From Rhodospirillaceae bacterium (GTDB lineage Bacteria > Pseudomonadota > Alphaproteobacteria > Dongiales > Dongiaceae): 64,000 nt of DNA. Shown here piece after piece: positions 36,987 to 47,795 of the stretch (its first letter is position 1; every line of letters begins with the position of its first letter). Position numbers and translations under genes: made by a program. The notes beneath the pieces are model-generated. The model was not told the DNA's origin and did not search any database. It was given only the letters and a program-made list of their open reading frames with translations. The stretch lies in assembly GCA_008012315.1 (NCBI GenBank), contig SSEL01000012.1:205844-269843 (forward strand). Reading direction: 5' to 3'.

Positions 36987-38318
36987 ATGAGAGACGAAAG
37001 AATGAAGCGGCTTCGGCACTTTCTGATGATCATGGTGGCGGTGGCGATACCGGCCGCAATAACAGTGGCGGGAAGCCCGGCCAAGGCCGAGCCGGTGATC
37101 GATATCACCAAGGGCAATATTGAACCGATGCCCATCGCCATCCCGGATTTCTACGGCAGCCAAGCCGGTAGCGATATCGCCCGGGTGGTCTCGGCCGATC
37201 TTGAACGTTCCGGCCTCTTCAAGCCGATTTCTCCGCAAGCCTTCATCCAGGACAATGCCTCCCTGCAGCAGGGACCGCGTTTCCAGGACTGGCGGGTGCT
37301 GAATGCCCAGGCGCTGGTCAGCGGTGCCGCGCAATCGACCGCCAATGGCCAGATCCAGGTTCAGTTCCGCCTTTGGGACGTCTATGGCGAATCCCAGATG
37401 ACCGGCTTCCAGTACAATGCCTCGCAGAATAACTGGCGCCGCGTTGCCCACCAGATCGCCGACGAGATCTATAAGCGTATCACCGGCGAAGAAGGCTATT
37501 TCGACAGCCGTATTGTCTATGTTTCGGAAAGCGGCCCGAAAAATGCGCGGGTGAAACGCCTGGCGATCATGGACCAGGACGGGGAAAACCATCGCTACCT
37601 GACCGATGGCTCGGCCCTGGTGCTGACGCCGCGTTTCTCGCCGGTCAGCCAGGACATCACCTATATGTCCTTTTACAATAATAAGCCGCGCGTTTACTTG
37701 TTTAACATCAATACTGGGCAGCAGGAGATCCTGGGCGATTTCCCCGGCATGACCTTCGCCCCGCGCTTCTCGCCGGACGGCTCCAAGGTCATCATGAGCA
37801 TGGCCCAGAGCGGCAATACCGATATCTATGAGATGGATACCCGGACCCGCCGGTCGCGCCGTTTGACCGACAATCCGGCCATCGACACCTCGCCGTCCTA
37901 TTCGCCGGATGGCAGCCGCATCGTCTTCAATTCCGACCGCGGCGGCGAGCAGCAGCTCTATGTGATGAACGCCGATGGCAGCGGGGTCCAGCGCATCAGC
38001 AAGGGTCAGGGGCGTTATGCGACGCCAGTATGGTCGCCCCGCGGCGACCTCATCGCTTTCACCCGGATGGCACAGGGCCAGTTCTATATTGGCGTGATGC
38101 GTCCGGACGGTTCGGGGGAGCGTCAATTGTCCTCCGGCTGGCTGGTCGAAGGGCCGACCTGGGCGCCCAATGGTCGCGTTTTGGCTTATTTCGTGTCGGA
38201 TCCAAGCGGTCGGACTCAGCTGCACTCGATCGACCTCACGGGCTACAACGAACGTGTGATGAAAACGCCACTGGACGGCTCCGATCCTGCTTGGTCTCCC
38301 TTGCTAAGTAGCCAGTAA
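36987..38318 (+). CDS. tolB: TolB, periplasmic Tol-Pal protein
   Basis: 443 aa from 36987; ATGs at 36960 and 37002 ([11 protein letters not shown]) are alternatives. Signal peptide ending at about AGSPAKA. An N-terminal alpha/beta domain (PIAIPDFYG...) is followed by a beta-propeller with repeated SPDG-type blades ([35 protein letters not shown]). TolB contacts Pal and TolA in the periplasm. Confidence 0.95.
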   Translation: MRDERMKRLRHFLMIMVAVAIPAAITVAGSPAKAEPVIDITKGNIEPMPIAIPDFYGSQAGSDIARVVSADLERSGLFKPISPQAFIQDNASLQQGPRFQDWRVLNAQALVSGAAQSTANGQIQVQFRLWDVYGESQMTGFQYNASQNNWRRVAHQIADEIYKRITGEEGYFDSRIVYVSESGPKNARVKRLAIMDQDGENHRYLTDGSALVLTPRFSPVSQDITYMSFYNNKPRVYLFNINTGQQEILGDFPGMTFAPRFSPDGSKVIMSMAQSGNTDIYEMDTRTRRSRRLTDNPAIDTSPSYSPDGSRIVFNSDRGGEQQLYVMNADGSGVQRISKGQGRYATPVWSPRGDLIAFTRMAQGQFYIGVMRPDGSGERQLSSGWLVEGPTWAPNGRVLAYFVSDPSGRTQLHSIDLTGYNERVMKTPLDGSDPAWSPLLSSQ

Positions 38319-38472
38319 TGAAGTAAGTTTTCCGCCGATTCCGGGGGCTTGACAGCCCATGTTTAGGCTTCACGACAGCACGGAATATCGGGATACAAGT
38401 TGGCTTTCGTCTTAGTTGTGGAACTAGGACGCAGCGAGCTTGTTGAGACAAGTGAGAGGATGAGAGGACAAC

Positions 38473-38973
38473 ATGCGTATTCAACTGATCTCGGCCGTTG
38501 CGGCGGCCCTTCTTCTGGCGGCTTGCTCGTCTGACGACGCAGCCACCGGTAACACTGCCGGCACCAACACCACGGGTACCGATAACAGCCAGGTTGCGGC
38601 TGCTTCGGTTGCGCCGGGTTCTGCCGAAGACTTCAAGCAGAATGTCGGCGACCGGGTTTTCTTTGCGCTCGACCGCTACGACGTATCGGCTGAAGCCCAG
38701 CAGCAGCTCCAGAAGCAGGCTGCTTGGCTGCAGCAGTATCCGGCTGTGACCGTCACCGTCGAAGGTCATGCCGACGAACGCGGCACCCGCGAATACAACC
38801 TGGCGCTCGGTGAGCGTCGCGCGAACTCGGTTGCCAACTACCTGACCGCCCTTGGTGTCGACAAGAGCCGCCTCAGCGTCATTTCCTACGGCAAGGAACG
38901 GCCGGAATGCACCGAGTCCAACGAGGCTTGCTGGTCGCAGAACCGCCGCGCCGTGACCACGATCAACCGCTAA
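38473..38973 (+). CDS. pal: Peptidoglycan-associated lipoprotein Pal
   Basis: 166 aa. Lipobox LLLAAC with Cys18 and Ser at +2. The OmpA-like domain (VEGHADERGTREYNLALGERRANSVANYL) binds peptidoglycan. Anchors the outer membrane at constriction sites with TolB. A terminator follows at 39036. Confidence 0.97.
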   Translation: MRIQLISAVAAALLLAACSSDDAATGNTAGTNTTGTDNSQVAAASVAPGSAEDFKQNVGDRVFFALDRYDVSAEAQQQLQKQAAWLQQYPAVTVTVEGHADERGTREYNLALGERRANSVANYLTALGVDKSRLSVISYGKERPECTESNEACWSQNRRAVTTINR

Positions 38974-39035
38974 TCAGCAGCTGATCGATTACTTACGGGG
39001 ATTGAATCCCGATTAAGTAAACGGTGAAATAAAAG

Positions 39036-39075
39036 AACGCCGGTGTGCAGATGGGGCACACCGGCGTTTCTTTTT
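39036..39075 (+). terminator. Intrinsic terminator after pal
   Basis: A perfect 13-bp stem, AACGCCGGTGTGC (39036-39048) with GCACACCGGCGTT (39056-39068), then TCTTTTT. It separates pal from cpoB. Confidence 0.9.
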
Positions 39076-39099
39076 GCCGATGGTTTCTTTTTGCCGATG
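39066..39099. repeat. Tandem duplication of the terminator tail
   Basis: GTTTCTTTTTGCCGATG occurs twice in direct succession (39066-39082 and 39083-39099). The second unit repeats the T-run. The following stretch to 39340 contains no gene I can support. Confidence 0.75.
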
Positions 39100-39340
39100 T
39101 TTGTGTGCCGGCTCGCTTCTTGGGGCGCGTGAGTGGAGCGGCCCATGCGGTTCGGCGACATGGTATCGTTCCCGGGCGGTTACTTGCTTCCGAGCGAGTC
39201 TGTCTGGCATTTTGCCGGTTAACATCTTGTCCCTTTGCAACTGCAACGTGGTCCGGTGTTGAAAACAGGTGAGGCAGGCAAAAGCGCCTGCCATAATTTC
39301 GCCCTGAACGGGCGGGACAGTTGACAGGCCAGAGACAGCG

Positions 39341-40465
39341 ATGACGGACGGTATGAGCAATCGATTTGCAATGACAGCCGGGACTATTCTTTCAGCGAGG
39401 CGGCCGGGCGCCCTTGGCCTCTCCGTGGCCGGGGGACGGCCAGCGAAAGGCTGGGTGCTGTCCGCCGTGCTCGGTGCCTGTCTCCTGGGTAGCAGTCTCC
39501 TGGGCAGCGCCATTTTGCCGCAGTCGGCCCAGGCCGACGAAGTTGACGACCTGCGTGCCGAAGTTGCCCAGTTACGCCAGCAGTTGCAGGCCATGCAAGG
39601 CGGTGGTGGCGGCAACGTTGCCGCCAGCCAGGAAGTCCGGCTGCAGCAGATGCAGCAGCAGATGGCGACGCTGGAAGGCCAAGTTGAACAGGCCCAGCTT
39701 AAATTGAACGATCTCAGCGACAAATTCGACCGGGCGCAGAAGGATAATGAATTTCGGTTGAACGCGCTGGAAGGCGGCCAGGGTGGCGCCGGCGGCACGG
39801 GCGCCATGCCGCAGGCCGGCAACAACCAGCCCGCCAATCCCGATGCCGGCGGCCAGAATCCGGCTGCGGCGTCCGGTCAGGCAGCCGGTGCCAATCAGTC
39901 CGCTGGCGGCCAGCCGGCGCAAAGCAATGAGCCCCGTATCCTCGGCACGCTGAGCAAGAACGCGACCTTGCCCCAGGCGCCGGCCGGCGCCGCCGAAGCG
40001 GCTGCCGCTGCTGCGGGTGGGACGGCGGCCGCCAATACAGGCAATGCCAATACGGGCGGCGGCAATATCGTGCTGCCGGGCGAGACGCCGCGCGAGCAAT
40101 ATGAATATGCCACCAGTCTGCTGCAGAAGGGTTCTTATGCCGAAGCGGAAGTGGCGCTGAAGACCTTTGTCCAGGAACATCCGAACGACGCGCTGACCGG
40201 CAATGCGCAATATTGGATCGGCGAGACGTATTACGCCCGCAAGGATTTCAAGAATGCGTCGGTCGCTTTCGCCGAAGGTTACCAGAAATATCCGAACAGC
40301 CCGAAGGCGGCGGACAACCTGTTGAAGCTCGGCATGTCGCTGGGCCTGAGCGGGCAGAACCAGAATGCCTGCGTCGCCTTGAAGCAGCTCGACAAGAAAT
40401 TCCCCGATGCCTCCGGCGCCATTAAGGATCGTGCCGGCCGGGCGAAGCAGCGTTTCGGCTGCTGA
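39341..40465 (+). CDS. cpoB: CpoB/YbgF-type protein
   Basis: 374 aa (39353 and 39371 are other possible starts). Signal peptide ending at about PQSAQA, a coiled-coil (DEVDDLRAEVAQLRQQLQAMQ, then EVRLQQMQQQMATLEGQ), a long Gly/Ala/Asn-rich linker, and C-terminal TPRs (GETPREQYEYATSLLQKGSYAEAE...). It couples Tol activity to cell-wall synthesis at division. The linker is longer than in E. coli. The stop is 8 nt before tilS. Confidence 0.92.
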   Translation: MTDGMSNRFAMTAGTILSARRPGALGLSVAGGRPAKGWVLSAVLGACLLGSSLLGSAILPQSAQADEVDDLRAEVAQLRQQLQAMQGGGGGNVAASQEVRLQQMQQQMATLEGQVEQAQLKLNDLSDKFDRAQKDNEFRLNALEGGQGGAGGTGAMPQAGNNQPANPDAGGQNPAAASGQAAGANQSAGGQPAQSNEPRILGTLSKNATLPQAPAGAAEAAAAAAGGTAAANTGNANTGGGNIVLPGETPREQYEYATSLLQKGSYAEAEVALKTFVQEHPNDALTGNAQYWIGETYYARKDFKNASVAFAEGYQKYPNSPKAADNLLKLGMSLGLSGQNQNACVALKQLDKKFPDASGAIKDRAGRAKQRFGC

Positions 40466-40473
40466 CACCTCGG

Positions 40474-41928
40474 ATGAACCCGGCCAAGCAGGATCCGGCC
40501 GACCTTGATCTGATTCAGAAAGGTGCAGCCGGCAACGAACCGGCCGCGCCGTTGCGTCCCGACGAATTCACCGACCTGATGCTGCAGCTCGGGCCTTTTG
40601 AGAAGGGCCTGCATCTGGCCGTTGCCGTTTCCGGCGGCAGCGACAGTCTGGCCTTGGCCTTGCTGCTGGCGGAATGGGTCGCCGCACGAGGCGGCCGGCT
40701 CAGCGTGCTCAGCGTCGATCACGGCTTGCGTCCGGCCGCGGCCGGAGAATGCCGTCGGGTCGGTGAGATCCTGGCGGCGTATGCGGCGCGGGCGCATCTC
40801 CAGCCGATCGACCACCATATCCTGACCTGGACCGGCGCGAAGCCGGCAACCGGCATCATGGCGGCGGCGCGCCATGCGCGTTACGCCTTGCTCACCGACT
40901 GGTGCCGCCGCCACGACATCCTGCACCTCGCCGTCGCGCATCAGGCCGAGGATCAGGCGGAAACCTATTTGATGCGCCGAGCCCATGGCAGCGGCATGCA
41001 TGGACTTGCCGCCATGCCGGCCGTCAGGCCCCTCGAGGGCGTCAGGTTGCTGCGCCCGTTGCTCGGGATCGGCAAGGCGCGGCTGATGGCTTCCTTGCGG
41101 CAGCGTGGGATTGGTTGGATCGAGGACCCCAGCAATGCCTCGCTGCGCTTCGAGCGGGTGCGCTGGCGCAGCCGGCCAAACGCGGCCGCGGATCTGCCGG
41201 CATTGCTCGATGCCGTTGGCGCGGCGGGCATCACACGCGACAAGACGGAGCGGGAAGGCGCCGCCTGGCTGGCACGGCATGGCCATATCGATGCCGCCGG
41301 TTATGCCGTGCTGGATCGCATGGCCTTGAATGCCGTGCCATCGGCCATCATGCAATCCGTCCTGCGAGACCTTATGTATATGATTGGTGCTGCAGATTTT
41401 CCGTTGGCGCCTGACAGGCTTGCGGCGCTCCTGGCGCAGCTCGGCATGACGGCGAAAGGCGCATTGACATTGGCAGGTTGCCATTTGGACTGGTCGGGCG
41501 GGAAGATCGCGATCTACCGCGAAGCGGCGGGGTGCGACGCGCCACGCGCGGTTGAAGCGGGCGAAATCGTTCTTTGGGATAGGCGCTATCGCGTAAATTT
41601 GATGGGACCTTTACCGGCGAATGCCGGATCCTGGTTGCTTGCGGCCATTGGCGAATGGGGTTTGGCCAATCGGCCGGTTCCCCAGGACGTACGATGCTTA
41701 CCCTTGCGCGCCCGGCAAGCATTACCGGCCCTTTGGCAGGATGGTCAGGTAGCTGTCTGGCCGCGTGTGGAAGCGGCGGGGCTGGGACCACAAGCGGAAC
41801 TGGGACGACAAAAGGTCGCGGTGACGGAATTGCCTCAGTTCCCCAGGTTAGATGTGGCATTTTTACCCCGGCAGGGGCCAACATCTTGCGGCTTTCCAGT
41901 TGTCAGACCGCAAAAGCGCATTATCTAA
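40474..41928 (+). CDS. tilS: tRNA(Ile)-lysidine synthase
   Basis: 484 aa. Modifies the wobble C of tRNA-Ile(CAU) to lysidine. The PP-loop SGGSDS is at 53-58, then SVDHGLRPAA and the ARxARY-type region (AARHARYALL). A short N-terminal extension before the PP-loop is present. Eight nt after cpoB, in the same run. Confidence 0.94.
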   Translation: MNPAKQDPADLDLIQKGAAGNEPAAPLRPDEFTDLMLQLGPFEKGLHLAVAVSGGSDSLALALLLAEWVAARGGRLSVLSVDHGLRPAAAGECRRVGEILAAYAARAHLQPIDHHILTWTGAKPATGIMAAARHARYALLTDWCRRHDILHLAVAHQAEDQAETYLMRRAHGSGMHGLAAMPAVRPLEGVRLLRPLLGIGKARLMASLRQRGIGWIEDPSNASLRFERVRWRSRPNAAADLPALLDAVGAAGITRDKTEREGAAWLARHGHIDAAGYAVLDRMALNAVPSAIMQSVLRDLMYMIGAADFPLAPDRLAALLAQLGMTAKGALTLAGCHLDWSGGKIAIYREAAGCDAPRAVEAGEIVLWDRRYRVNLMGPLPANAGSWLLAAIGEWGLANRPVPQDVRCLPLRARQALPALWQDGQVAVWPRVEAAGLGPQAELGRQKVAVTELPQFPRLDVAFLPRQGPTSCGFPVVRPQKRII

Positions 41929-42028
41929 TTGTGATCGAAGCCGGATTTCTTGCAAAGCCCGGCATTAGCGCCTAAGCATTGACCGGCCAGGTTGTAGCTT
42001 GGCCGCAGAAAGGAATGAGGAACGGGAC

Positions 42029-43945
42029 GTGAATATCGGCAAAAACCTGTTGATCTGGGTTGCCATTCTGGTGCTGCTGGCGGTTCTGTTCCAGATGTTC
42101 CAGTACAATTCCAGTCGCGATCAGCAAGCAATGGACTATTCGTCCTTCCTGACGGCGGTCAATGACGGCCAGGTCAAGGACGTCACCATTCGCGGCCAGG
42201 ACATCACGGGTCATCTCGAAGGCGGCCGCGACTTCTCGACTTATGCGCCACAGGATCCCAAGCTGGTCGATACCCTGCGCGGCAAGGGCGTGGCGATCAA
42301 GGCCGCGCCGGCTGAAGAAGGCAACACCTTCCTGTATCTGCTGGCGCAATGGGGCCCGATCCTGTTCCTGGTCGGCGTCTGGATCTTCTTCATGCGCCAG
42401 ATGCAGTCCAATGGCGGCAAGGCCATGGGCTTCGGCAAGTCGCGCGCCCGGCTGCTGACCGAGCGCCAGGGCCGCGTGACGTTTGACGACGTGGCCGGCA
42501 TCGAGGAAGCCAAGACCGAACTCGAAGAAATCGTTGAATTCCTGCGTGATCCGCAGAAGTTCCAGCGCCTGGGCGGCAAGATCCCGAAAGGCTGCTTGCT
42601 GGTCGGCCCTCCGGGTACCGGTAAGACCTTGCTGGCCCGCGCCATCGCCGGCGAAGCCAATGTGCCGTTCTTCACGATTTCCGGTTCCGACTTCGTGGAA
42701 ATGTTCGTCGGTGTCGGCGCCAGCCGCGTTCGCGACATGTTCGAACAGGGCAAGAAGAACGCGCCTTGCATCATCTTCATCGACGAAATCGATGCGGTTG
42801 GCCGTCATCGCGGCGCCGGTCTCGGCGGCGGCAATGACGAGCGCGAGCAGACCCTGAACCAGTTGCTGGTCGAGATGGATGGTTTCGAAGCGAATGAGGG
42901 CGTCATCCTCATCGCCGCGACCAACCGTCCGGACGTGCTCGACCCGGCGCTGCTGCGCCCCGGCCGTTTCGACCGCCAGATCACCGTGCCGAACCCGGAC
43001 ATCAATGGCCGTGAGCACATCCTGAAGGTGCATATGCGCAAGGTGCCTTTGGCGCCGGACGTGGATGCCCGCACGATCGCCCGCGGTACGCCCGGTTTCT
43101 CCGGCGCCGATCTCGCCAATCTGGTGAACGAGGCGGCTTTGCTGGCCGCGCGCCAGGGCAAGCGGGTTGTCACCATGCTCGATTTCGAACAGGCCAAGGA
43201 CAAGGTCCTGATGGGCGCGGAACGCCGCTCCATGGCCATGTCGGATGACGAAAAGCTGGCGACCGCGTATCACGAGGCCGGTCATGCGATCGTGAATATT
43301 GAAATGCCGGAGTCCGATCCGCTGCATAAGGTGACCATTATTCCACGCGGCCGGGCCCTGGGTGTCACCATGTCGCTGCCGGAAAAGGACCGGCTTTCCA
43401 TGTCCAAGATCTGGATGGAAAGCAAGATCGCGATGTGTTTCGGCGGCCGCGTGGCGGAGCAGCTCATTTATGGCGAGCAGCATCTGAACAGTGGTGCCTC
43501 GAACGACATCCTGCAGGCAACGAATATCGCCCGCCGCATGGTGACCGAATATGGCATGAGCGAAAAGCTCGGGCCGCTGCGGTATTCGGAGAATGAAGAG
43601 GAAGTGTTCCTCGGCCATTCGGTGACGCAGCGCAAGAATATCTCGGATGACACGGCGCGGCTGATCGACGAGGAGATCCGCCGTCTGGTCGAAACCGGCG
43701 CGCAGCGCAGCCGGGAAATTCTCGGCCGCAATGTCGATGCCCTGCACCGGATCGCCAAAGCCCTGGTGGAATATGAGACGCTGAGCGGTGACGAAGTGAA
43801 GGCGTTGCTGAACGGCGATGACATCCGCCGCAATGACGGCCGGGATGCCAGCTCCAGCCGGCCGCGCTCCTCGATCCCCAGCAGCGGATCGACGGTCGGC
43901 AAGCCGAGCGGCGGTTTCGAACCGAAGCCGCAGCCCGGAGCCTGA
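42029..43945 (+). CDS. ftsH: ATP-dependent zinc metalloprotease FtsH
   Basis: 638 aa, GTG start at 42029 after GAGGAA. Two membrane segments (about 4-24 and 105-125), Walker A GPPGTGKT at 193-200, the SRH arginine region and HEAGH at 415-419 as the zinc site. Degrades membrane and regulatory proteins. The C-terminus has a Ser/Arg/Gly-rich tail. Confidence 0.97.
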   Translation: MNIGKNLLIWVAILVLLAVLFQMFQYNSSRDQQAMDYSSFLTAVNDGQVKDVTIRGQDITGHLEGGRDFSTYAPQDPKLVDTLRGKGVAIKAAPAEEGNTFLYLLAQWGPILFLVGVWIFFMRQMQSNGGKAMGFGKSRARLLTERQGRVTFDDVAGIEEAKTELEEIVEFLRDPQKFQRLGGKIPKGCLLVGPPGTGKTLLARAIAGEANVPFFTISGSDFVEMFVGVGASRVRDMFEQGKKNAPCIIFIDEIDAVGRHRGAGLGGGNDEREQTLNQLLVEMDGFEANEGVILIAATNRPDVLDPALLRPGRFDRQITVPNPDINGREHILKVHMRKVPLAPDVDARTIARGTPGFSGADLANLVNEAALLAARQGKRVVTMLDFEQAKDKVLMGAERRSMAMSDDEKLATAYHEAGHAIVNIEMPESDPLHKVTIIPRGRALGVTMSLPEKDRLSMSKIWMESKIAMCFGGRVAEQLIYGEQHLNSGASNDILQATNIARRMVTEYGMSEKLGPLRYSENEEEVFLGHSVTQRKNISDDTARLIDEEIRRLVETGAQRSREILGRNVDALHRIAKALVEYETLSGDEVKALLNGDDIRRNDGRDASSSRPRSSIPSSGSTVGKPSGGFEPKPQPGA

Positions 43946-43999
43946 CCTCGGCGGCTGATAACAGCCTGGGACAGGGCTGGAATAAATTCGTGACCATGC

Positions 44000-44030
44000 A
44001 AAGCCCCGCTTCCGCGGGGCTTTCGCTTTT
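44000..44030 (+). terminator. Intrinsic terminator after ftsH
   Basis: AAAGCCCCGC-TTCC-GCGGGGCTTT (44000-44023), then CGCTTTT. Confidence 0.85.
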
Positions 44031-44128
44031 CCGATTTGCGCTTTATGACGGATGACGAATATGGTTTGGCGTTGCCCGTTCCATCCAGGCCGTAGAATGG
44101 AAAGGGCAATTGCCTTCTAAGCAATTGG

Positions 44129-45184
44129 TTGGCGGAGCGATCTTTGACTCCATTTCATCTTATTCCGGCCGGGTTGCTGACGGGCGAGGCGGCGGACCGA
44201 GCCGTCGCCGCCGGAGAGGCTTGCTGGTTGGCCGGTGAGCGATTGGCCTTCACCACGGTGACGCAGCTTTCCCGCGCCAAGGATGGCAGCGGCCGCCGCG
44301 CGGCCATGTCGTTGCAGGCGGCGAAGGAGACTGCCGCTGCGCAGCTTGCCGCCTTGTCGGCGCCGCGCCGGCCCTGGGCCGGCTTTGATCTCGCCCGGCC
44401 GCTGATCATGGGCATCATCAATGTGACGCCGGACAGCTTTTCCGATGGCGGCGACAATGCCGATGCGGCGACCGCCATCCGCTTCGGCGAGCAGTTGCTG
44501 GAAGCCGGTGCGGATATCCTGGATATCGGCGGTGAATCGACACGGCCCGGATCGCAGCCGGTCTCGCCGCAGGAAGAGATCGCGCGGGTCGCGCCGGTGA
44601 TCCGCGCACTGGCGGAGAAGGGCGCGGCGGTTTCCGTCGATACCCGCCATGCCGCCGTCATGGAAGCCGCCATCGCGGCCGGGGCCCGCATCATCAATGA
44701 CGTGACGGCCCTGACCGGTGATCCCGACAGCCAGATGGTAGCGGCGAAATCCGGCGCCGATCTCGTGCTGATGCATATGCAGGGCGAGCCGCAAACCATG
44801 CAGCACGATCCGCATTATGCCGATGCCACCCTGGACCTGATGGACTACTTCACCGAGCGCCTTGAAACCTTGCGGCAGCTCGGCGTCGGTGCCAACAAAG
44901 TGTCACTCGATCCCGGCATCGGCTTCGGCAAGAATGACCGGCACAACATGCGGCTGATGGAAGAATTGGCCGTGTTCCATGCGTTTGGCTGCGCCATCAC
45001 CCTGGGTGTGTCGCGCAAGAGTTTCATCGGTCGCTTCAGCAGGAAGGAGCCGCCCAAGCAGCGGGTCGCCGGCTCGCTCGCGGCAGGATTGGCCGGCATT
45101 GCCCGCGGGGTTCAAATCCTGCGCGTGCATGATGTGGCCGAAACCTATCAGGCGATTGTGATATGGCAGGCGGTCTCGGCTTGA
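44129..45184 (+). CDS. folP: Dihydropteroate synthase
   Basis: 351 aa from a TTG at 44129; a TTG at 44144 has GGCGGAGCGA upstream and is also possible. IMGIINVTPDSFSDGG, DIGGESTRPGS, IINDVTALTGD and the C-terminal SLAAGLAGIARGVQILRVHD all match. Makes dihydropteroate for folate synthesis and is the target of sulfonamides. The N-terminus is longer than the core enzyme, with about 85 residues before the first motif. Confidence 0.94.
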   Translation: MAERSLTPFHLIPAGLLTGEAADRAVAAGEACWLAGERLAFTTVTQLSRAKDGSGRRAAMSLQAAKETAAAQLAALSAPRRPWAGFDLARPLIMGIINVTPDSFSDGGDNADAATAIRFGEQLLEAGADILDIGGESTRPGSQPVSPQEEIARVAPVIRALAEKGAAVSVDTRHAAVMEAAIAAGARIINDVTALTGDPDSQMVAAKSGADLVLMHMQGEPQTMQHDPHYADATLDLMDYFTERLETLRQLGVGANKVSLDPGIGFGKNDRHNMRLMEELAVFHAFGCAITLGVSRKSFIGRFSRKEPPKQRVAGSLAAGLAGIARGVQILRVHDVAETYQAIVIWQAVSA

Positions 45185-45236
45185 TGTTTAATATTATGCG
45201 ACAGGGGCTGGCAGTTCTCTCATTGCAGGACAAACG

Positions 45237-46589
45237 ATGACACGAAAACTGTTTGGAACCGACGGCGTGCGCGGTCTGGCAAATGCCGAGCCGATCACCG
45301 CCATGACTGCGCTCAAACTGGCGCTTGCCGCCGGTGCTCATTTCACCCGCGGCGATCACCGCCACCGCGTCATCATCGGCAAGGATACGCGCCTCTCCGG
45401 CTATATGCTGGAAACGGCATTGACCTCGGGCTTCCTCTCCATGGGGATGGATGTGCTGCTGCTGGGGCCGATGCCGACACCGGCCGTCGCCAGCCTGACG
45501 CGCTCGATGCGCGCCGATCTCGGCGTGATGATTTCCGCCTCGCATAATCCCTTCGCCGATAACGGCATCAAGCTGTTCGGTCCCGACGGCTACAAGCTGT
45601 CCGACGAAATCGAAAGCGAGATCGAACAGCGCATGGAGAGCAACGATCTTTCCGCCAATCTCGCCCCCTCGGCGCAGCTCGGCCGCGCGCGGCGGATCGA
45701 TGACGCGCCCGGACGGTACATGGAGTTCGTCAAGGCGAGCTTCCCCAAGGGCCAGAGCCTCGACGGGCTGAAGGTCGTCATCGATTGCGCCCATGGTGCC
45801 GCCTATAAAGTGGCACCCACCGTGCTGTGGGAACTGGGCGCCGAGGTGATCGAGATCGGCTGCGAGCCGAACGGCACCAATATCAATGACAATTGCGGCG
45901 CGGTGCATACCGGGCAGATGCGGCAAGCGGTGCTGGATCACGGCGCCGATCTCGGCATCGCGCTCGATGGCGATGCCGACCGCGTCATGATCGCTGATGA
46001 AAAGGGCCAGTTGCTCGATGGTGATCAGCTGATGGCCTTGATCGCCTGTTCCTGGCACAAGGCCGGGCGGCTGAGCGGTGGTGGCATCTGCGCCACGGTG
46101 ATGTCGAATCTCGGCCTCGAGCGTTTCCTCACCGGCCTCGGTATCGCGCTGACGCGCACACCGGTCGGCGACCGCTATGTGCTGGAGGAGATGCGCCGGC
46201 GCGGACACAATGTCGGCGGCGAGCAATCCGGCCATATCATCCTCAGCGATCATGCTACGACCGGCGACGGGTTGCTGGCCGCCTTGCAGGTTCTGTCCGT
46301 CCTGGTCGCGGCGGAAAAGCCGGCCAGCGAGGCCGGACGCCTGTTCACGCCGCTGCCGCAATTGCTGAAGAATGTGCGCTTCACGACCGGCCAGCAGCCT
46401 CTGGAAACCGCCAGCGTGCAGCAGGCGATCGCCGAGGGCGAAGCCAGGCTCAATGGCTGTGGCCGCGTGCTGATCCGCAAGTCTGGTACCGAGCCCTTGA
46501 TCCGCGTCATGGCCGAAGGCGAGGACGAGACGCTCGTTGCTGCCGTGGTCGGCGATATCGTGAAAGCTGTGGAGGCGGCGAAAGCCTGA
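45237..46589 (+). CDS. glmM: Phosphoglucosamine mutase
   Basis: 450 aa. Active-site ISASHNP with the phosphorylated serine at S102, metal-binding DGDADR (about 243-248), and substrate-binding GEQSGHIIL. Converts glucosamine-6-phosphate to glucosamine-1-phosphate for peptidoglycan and LPS. It starts 52 nt after folP, and a terminator lies downstream. Confidence 0.97.
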   Translation: MTRKLFGTDGVRGLANAEPITAMTALKLALAAGAHFTRGDHRHRVIIGKDTRLSGYMLETALTSGFLSMGMDVLLLGPMPTPAVASLTRSMRADLGVMISASHNPFADNGIKLFGPDGYKLSDEIESEIEQRMESNDLSANLAPSAQLGRARRIDDAPGRYMEFVKASFPKGQSLDGLKVVIDCAHGAAYKVAPTVLWELGAEVIEIGCEPNGTNINDNCGAVHTGQMRQAVLDHGADLGIALDGDADRVMIADEKGQLLDGDQLMALIACSWHKAGRLSGGGICATVMSNLGLERFLTGLGIALTRTPVGDRYVLEEMRRRGHNVGGEQSGHIILSDHATTGDGLLAALQVLSVLVAAEKPASEAGRLFTPLPQLLKNVRFTTGQQPLETASVQQAIAEGEARLNGCGRVLIRKSGTEPLIRVMAEGEDETLVAAVVGDIVKAVEAAKA

Positions 46590-46630
46590 GGCTTTGCGGC
46601 ACTTCCCTCGAAACGCCTAACTTTTAAAGA

Positions 46631-46660
46631 GGCCTTGCCGATGTAACTGCCGGCAAGGCC
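46631..46660. terminator. Terminator between glmM and the convergent oxidoreductase
   Basis: GGCCTTGCCG (46631-46640) pairs perfectly with CGGCAAGGCC (46651-46660) over a 10-nt loop. The T-run is weak on the plus strand; on the minus strand CTCTTT follows. Confidence 0.65.
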
Positions 46661-46672
46661 CTTATCCATCCG

Positions 46673-47677
46673 CTAACCGCCGATATCGATTACGATCTTG
46701 CCTGTATTGCTGTGGGTCTCGATCGATTCATAGGCAGCGGCGAGGCTATCGAGCGTGAAGTGCCGTGCATCCAGGATGGGACGCAAGAGGCCTTTCTCGG
46801 CGAGTTTGGTCGCTTCCTGCAGAATCTCGCCATGATGCCGGCGATGTCGGCCGGTCAGCAATGGCCGCAAGGTGAAGACGCCGGCGTAGGTGGCGCCGCG
46901 GAACGAGAGCGGGGCCAGGGCGTGCGTGCCCCAGCCCAGGCAACTCACGACGCGCCCCTCATAGGGACGCACCGCTTCAAATGAGGCATCCAGCACGGCG
47001 CCCCCCACGGTGTCATAGACGATGTCGAAGCCGTCGCCATCGGCATATCGCGCCACATAACCTTCGACCGACATGGCGACGCGGTCGATGGCCGTGGCGC
47101 CGAACGATTCGACGACTTGGCTCTGGCTTGCCGATACGGTGGCAAAGACGCTTGCACCGCGCGCCTGGGCAATCTGGATCGCGACGTGGCCAACACCGCC
47201 GGCACCGCCTTGGATGAGCACCTTCCGGCCGCGCTGGACCTGGGCGCGATCGACCAGACCTTCCCAGGCGGTAATGAAGATCAGGGGCAGGGCGGCTGCT
47301 TCGCGAGCTGTAAGATTGGCGGGCCTGATCGCCAGCAGATCCGCATCGACGGCGGCATATTCGGCCAGTGAACCCTGCACACCGCCGACGCCGCCAGTCA
47401 TGCCATAGACCTCATCGCCCCGCTTGAAGCGATCGACGCCGGCGCCCACGGCTTCCACCACGCCGGCGAGATCGAGCCCGAGGATGGCTGGCGTCTGTAC
47501 CTTGGCATGCGCCGCCGCGCCGGCGCGAATTTTGACATCCAGCGGATTGACACCGCTCGCCAGGATGCGGACCAGGACCTGTCCGGCGTGCGGGACCGGC
47601 TTCGGTAATTGGCGGAGCCTCAGCGGCGTCTTGAACTGCTCCAGGACGGCTGCCTGCATGGTGTCTGTCTTGGTCAT
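46673..47677 (-). CDS. Quinone oxidoreductase-like MDR
   Basis: 334 aa. GroES-like N-terminus (ILASGVNPLDVKIRAG) and Rossmann domain with VLIQGGAGGVGHVAIQIAQARGA. No zinc-binding cysteines, so zeta-crystallin/QOR-like. NADPH-dependent reduction of quinones or enones is plausible. Faces a divergent LysR gene. Confidence 0.85.
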   Translation of the reverse strand: MTKTDTMQAAVLEQFKTPLRLRQLPKPVPHAGQVLVRILASGVNPLDVKIRAGAAAHAKVQTPAILGLDLAGVVEAVGAGVDRFKRGDEVYGMTGGVGGVQGSLAEYAAVDADLLAIRPANLTAREAAALPLIFITAWEGLVDRAQVQRGRKVLIQGGAGGVGHVAIQIAQARGASVFATVSASQSQVVESFGATAIDRVAMSVEGYVARYADGDGFDIVYDTVGGAVLDASFEAVRPYEGRVVSCLGWGTHALAPLSFRGATYAGVFTLRPLLTGRHRRHHGEILQEATKLAEKGLLRPILDARHFTLDSLAAAYESIETHSNTGKIVIDIGG

Positions 47678-47755
47678 GTTCTCTCCGATCTAGGGCTCCT
47701 GGCCCTGGTTGACATGACCAATCTTACCTATGCATTTTCATATGGCGAGCAAATA

Positions 47756-47774
47756 GAATGAATTTTGATCATTC
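47756..47774. promoter_or_regulatory. Inverted repeat, probable LysR box
   Basis: GAATGA-ATTTTGA-TCATTC is perfect at 6 bp. It is about 80 nt upstream of the oxidoreductase start and 22 nt before the LysR start. Confidence 0.55.
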
Positions 47775-47795
47775 AATATTGTATGGGGCGTGGCA

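Noticed and set aside
41972..43747. A 591-codon minus-strand frame opposite ftsH
   Set aside because: ftsH has all catalytic motifs in the plus frame.
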